Part shown: positions 53,862 through 56,798 of the stretch, in pieces | Layout of the letters: each line of letters starts with the position of its first letter | How positions within the stretch are numbered: position 1 is the first letter of the stretch | NCBI GenBank assembly: GCA_001804415.1 | Contig: MHGA01000037.1 | Location: 1 to 56,798, forward strand | Direction: 5' to 3' | Length of the DNA: 56,798 bases | DNA from: Candidatus Aquivivens invisus | GTDB taxonomy: Bacteria; Omnitrophota; Gorgyraeia; Aquiviventales; Aquiviventaceae | Notes under the pieces: model-generated | Seen by the model: only the letters and a program-made list of their open reading frames with translations | What the model was told of the DNA's origin: nothing | The model's database searches: none | Position numbers and translations under genes: made by a program

Positions 53862-55946
53862 ATGGCAAAAAACCTGGTGATCGTCGAATCGCCGGCCAAG
53901 GCGAAGACCCTCCACAAGATCCTAGGCCGGGAGTTCGACGTCACCTCCTCGATGGGGCATCTGGTGGACTTGCCCGCCAGCAAGCTCGGCGTCGACGTCG
54001 AGCACGACTTCGCCCCTCACTACATCGTCATTCACACTCGCCGGAAGCTCGCCAAGCAACTGCTTCAGGAAGCCCGCGGCAAGGAGACCATCTATCTCGC
54101 GCCGGACCCCGACCGGGAAGGCGAGGCGATCAGCTGGCATTTGGCCAACCTGTTGCGCGACGCCGACAGGCCGTCGCGCAAGCAAGACGGCGCGAAGTCC
54201 GCCGTGAAGCCACGCACGCGCGCATCCTCGTCGGCCTCGGCGCAGCTGCCCAAAAAGATTTTCCGGATCGCCTTCCATGAGATCACCCCGCAAGCGGTGC
54301 GCGCCGCGGTCCAGCATCCCGGGACGATCGATCAAAAGAAAGTCGATGCCCAGCAGGCCCGCCGGATTCTCGATCGGCTCGTGGGCTACTCGCTCTCGCC
54401 GCTGTTGTGGAAGAAGGTGGGGCGGGGGCTGTCCGCCGGCCGCGTGCAGTCGGTCGCGTTGCGGCTGATCGTCGATCGCGAAAAGCAGGTCCAGGCCTTC
54501 ACCCCGCAAGAGTATTGGACGATTGAGGCGGCGCTGAAGACCGCAGCGGGTGAGTCGTTCACCGCGCGGCTTGAGCGCATCGGCGACAAGGACGCCTCGC
54601 TCAGGACGCAGGAGGAGGCGCAGCGCATCGCCCAGGCCTTGAAGTCGGAGGCCTTCGTGGTCGCCCACGTCCAGGAGAAGGAGCAAAAGCGCTACCCCAA
54701 GCCGCCGTTTATCACCAGCACCCTGCAACAGGAAGCGTTCCACAAGCTGGGCTTCTCCTCCGCCAGGACCATGCGGGTGGCGCAGGATCTCTACGAAGGG
54801 CTGGAAGTCGGCAAGGAAGGCCCGATCGGGCTGATTACCTATATGAGGACCGATGCGGTCCGCGTGGCCCAGGAGGCGTTGTCGGCCGTTCGGGCCTTCA
54901 TCAAGCGGCAGTTCGGCCAGGCCTCTCTCCCGGATCGGCCTCGCGCCTACAAAGCCAGGAAACTGGCCCAGCAGGCGCACGAAGCGATCCGCCCGACGGA
55001 CGTGGCGCGCACGCCGGAGTCGCTTCAGCCGTTTCTCACGCCGGATCAGTTAGGACTGTATCGGTTGATCTGGCAGCGGTTCGTGGCGAGCCAAATGACC
55101 GATGCCGTGGATCGCCTGGTGAGTGCGGCGATTGACGCGGGTCGGTTTCGCCTGAGGGCGAACGGACGGACGAATCTCATGCCCGGGTGGACCAAAGTCT
55201 ACGAAGAGCCGCCGGACAAAGAGCGAGACGACGACGCCCCTCAAGAAGGGGCCTTGCCCCCGATGGCCAAGGGCGATCGGCTGTCCCTCGAGAACGTGTC
55301 CCCCTCCCAACATTTCACCAAACCTCCTCGACGGTATACGGAGGCCTCCTTGGTCAAGGCGTTGGAAGAGCAAGGCATCGGCCGTCCGAGCACCTACGCC
55401 CCGACGATCCAGACCATCGTCTTGCGGGATTACGTGCGGCGCACCGGAGGTAGCCTGGTCCCGACGGCATTGGGAGGCGTGGTGACGGAGTTGCTCATCG
55501 CGCATTTTCCGGAGGTGATGGATCTCAAATTCACCGCGGAGATGGAAGAGGAGCTGGACCGGATCGAAGACGGGGACCTGGAGTGGGTCTCGGTCGTGCG
55601 GAATTTCTACACGCCGTTTGCCGCCCGCGTCACAACCGCCCAGGAGGAGATGCGGGAGGTCAAGCGGGAAGTCGTGCCCACCTCCTATACCTGCGAGCAA
55701 TGCGGGAAGCCCATGGTGATCCGCTGGGGGCGGTTCGGCCAATTCCTCAGCTGCTCCGATTATCCGACCTGCAAGCACGCCAGGTCGCTGCCGACCGGCG
55801 TGGCATGTCCCCAGCCCGGCTGCGGCGGGGAGCTGGTCGAGCGCCGGGCCAGGGGCCGCATCTTTTACGGCTGCTCAAAATACCCCACGTGTACCTACAC
55901 GACCCGCCGTTTGCCAACATCAGATGAGGATCGCGAGCCGCGTTAG
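53862..55946 (+). CDS. topA: DNA topoisomerase I
   Basis: Type IA topoisomerase that relaxes negative supercoils, 694 aa. Toprim domain VIVESPAKAKTLHKILG with APDPDREGEAISWHLANLL near 83-101, catalytic Tyr327 in GLITYMRTDAVRV, and two C-terminal four-cysteine zinc fingers (CEQCGKPMVIRWGRFGQFLSCSDYPTC; CPQPGCGGELVERR..GCSKYPTC). A Ser/Ala-rich insert (RKQDGAKSAVKPRTRASSSASA, about 108-130) lengthens the Toprim region. dprA-topA-xerC order is common. Confidence 0.95.
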   Translation: MAKNLVIVESPAKAKTLHKILGREFDVTSSMGHLVDLPASKLGVDVEHDFAPHYIVIHTRRKLAKQLLQEARGKETIYLAPDPDREGEAISWHLANLLRDADRPSRKQDGAKSAVKPRTRASSSASAQLPKKIFRIAFHEITPQAVRAAVQHPGTIDQKKVDAQQARRILDRLVGYSLSPLLWKKVGRGLSAGRVQSVALRLIVDREKQVQAFTPQEYWTIEAALKTAAGESFTARLERIGDKDASLRTQEEAQRIAQALKSEAFVVAHVQEKEQKRYPKPPFITSTLQQEAFHKLGFSSARTMRVAQDLYEGLEVGKEGPIGLITYMRTDAVRVAQEALSAVRAFIKRQFGQASLPDRPRAYKARKLAQQAHEAIRPTDVARTPESLQPFLTPDQLGLYRLIWQRFVASQMTDAVDRLVSAAIDAGRFRLRANGRTNLMPGWTKVYEEPPDKERDDDAPQEGALPPMAKGDRLSLENVSPSQHFTKPPRRYTEASLVKALEEQGIGRPSTYAPTIQTIVLRDYVRRTGGSLVPTALGGVVTELLIAHFPEVMDLKFTAEMEEELDRIEDGDLEWVSVVRNFYTPFAARVTTAQEEMREVKREVVPTSYTCEQCGKPMVIRWGRFGQFLSCSDYPTCKHARSLPTGVACPQPGCGGELVERRARGRIFYGCSKYPTCTYTTRRLPTSDEDREPR

Positions 55947-55947
55947 T

Positions 55948-55964
55948 CCATAGTCGGTCTATGG
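55948..55964 (+). repeat. Small hairpin between topA and xerC
   Basis: CCATAG (55948-55953), loop TCGGT, CTATGG (55959-55964), two bases after the topA stop. The GTCCATA unit resembles the array after comEC. Confidence 0.5.
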
Positions 55965-56798
55965 GCTGCACGCAAGGGGGCCAACACGCGCTCTGCACAA
56001 GCCGTCGAGCGGTTTCTGAACTTCCTCCGCGTGGAGCGCAACGCCTCCGCCTACACGTGCCGCAACTACCACCATGATCTTGCGGCGTTCTGGTCGTTCC
56101 TCGGGCGTCGGTCCCTCCGGGCCGTGACCCCGCTTGAGGTGCGCCAATTCCTCGCGCACCAAAGTACGCAGCGCTACGCGAAACGCACCATCGCCAGGCG
56201 CCTGTCCTGCGTGCGCAGCTTCTTCCGCTTTGTGTGCCGCGAGGGGCTGCTCGACCGCAATCCGGCCGCGGTGGTCCCCACCCCGAGGCTGGAGCGCCGC
56301 CTGCCGGCGTTCCTGGATGAAGCGCAGGTGGTTCGGCTGCTCGACGCCCCGCCGACGGATCACTGGCAGGGCGCGCGCGATCGGGCGATGCTGGAGACGC
56401 TCTACTCGACCGGCATGCGTGTCAGCGAGCTGGTCGGGCTCAACACGGATGACATCGAGGAGATCTCCGGCACGGTGATCGTGCGCGGGAAGGGCAAACG
56501 CGAGCGCCTGTGCCCGATCGGGAAGACCGCCCTTCAGGCGATTGCGCGCTATGTCGTCAGGCGCCCCGTACGGTTGAAGGCGCCGACGGCGCTGTTTGTC
56601 AGTCAAAAGAAGACGCGCATGACCGTCCGGCAGGTCGACCGCCTGGTCCTGCGCTACGCGAAGGCCTCGCAGCTGCCGGTGCGCATCACCCCGCATGCGC
56701 TGCGGCATAGTTTCGCCACGCATCTGCTTGATCGGGGGGCGGATCTGCGCAGCGTGCAGGAGCTGCTGGGACACCAGAGCCTCTCGACGACGCAGATC
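55961..56798 (+). CDS. xerC: Tyrosine recombinase XerC/XerD (3' end outside the window)
   Basis: Chromosome-dimer resolution recombinase, truncated by the window end. The core SAM domain (QAVERFLNFLRVERNASAYTCRNYHHDLAAFW) and catalytic residues are present: Arg in YSTGMRVSELVGL, Lys in RGKGKRERLCPIG, and HALRHSFATHLLDRGADLRSVQELLGH (His, Arg). The open frame runs from just after a stop at 55944 but has no ATG, GTG or TTG before the domain. Reading from ATG 55961 with one base skipped in the G5 tract 55976-55980 gives MGCTQGANTRSAQAVERF, so an error, frameshift or non-standard start is likely. XerC versus XerD is not resolved. Confidence 0.85.

Overview
The window reads as one gene-dense, high-GC (roughly 60-65% by eye) bacterial chromosome segment with about 52 protein genes. 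All lie on the + strand except rpsT. No rRNA, tRNA, CRISPR array, transposase or phage gene was seen, and no gap without a gene exceeds 300 bases. The organism has an outer membrane: lptE, a BamD-like TPR protein, lnt, a LolC/E permease with its LolD ATPase, and an MlaEFD-type lipid transporter are all present. It also carries an mcsA-mcsB-clpC block and a radA-yacL-ispD-ispF-cysE-cysS order familiar from Firmicutes. That mixture fits an uncultured diderm lineage such as Omnitrophota (former OP3). The lineage call is inference, not proof.

Layout. 1-12 kb: DNA repair, uptake and envelope (uvrD, comEC, AEC permease, bamD-like, lptE, holA, rpsT, murJ, uvrC, ogt). 12-24 kb: translation, secretion and lipoproteins (prfB with a programmed frameshift, secA, lnt, lysS, lolC, lolD, ilvE), then mcsA-mcsB-clpC. 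27-37 kb: mlaE-mlaF-mlaD, radA, yacL-like PIN protein, ispD, a small zinc-ribbon membrane protein, ispF, cysE, cysS, tmk, holB. 37-48 kb: metG, CPBP protease, thiL, tsaE, tsaB, ilvB, ilvN, ilvC, leuA and two small unknown genes. 48-57 kb: aroE, prepilin peptidase, aroC, aroK fused to an extra domain, retropepsin-like protein, dprA, thiS, topA and a xerC/D gene cut by the window edge. Many neighbours overlap by ATGA, so translational coupling is likely. comEC, dprA and pilD together hint at natural transformation.

The most unusual feature is a large family of heptanucleotide tandem arrays, more than thirty in 57 kb. The units differ (CGACAAG, AGCACAC, GGTCACT, GGGCGAG, GTCCATA, CAGACAT, ATTCCGC, TCAAGAC, CAGTCAG, TTACACA and others) but nearly all repeat every 7 nt. 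They sit between genes, often as a forward array followed by its reverse complement so that the RNA can fold into a hairpin, and they also sit inside genes in frame. Because 7 leaves remainder 1 on division by 3, a pure array gives the same seven-residue cycle in all three frames of a strand. One orientation of AGCACAC gives polar STQHTAH. The other gives hydrophobic CVLCAVC, which forms the signal-peptide core of the BamD-like protein and, in degenerate form, of LptE. A 71-bp inverted repeat with 3 mismatches, built from such arrays, brackets aroE-pilD.

Other non-coding signals: two look-alike three-way-junction elements that bury the ribosome site of uvrD and uvrC, a long inverted repeat before comEC, a dispersed inverted repeat before lnt and topA, a three-copy 48-bp repeat before dprA, mutually exclusive stems before clpC, and -10 boxes placed 10-11 nt before the ATG of bamD, prfB, mcsA and ilvB, suggesting leaderless mRNAs.
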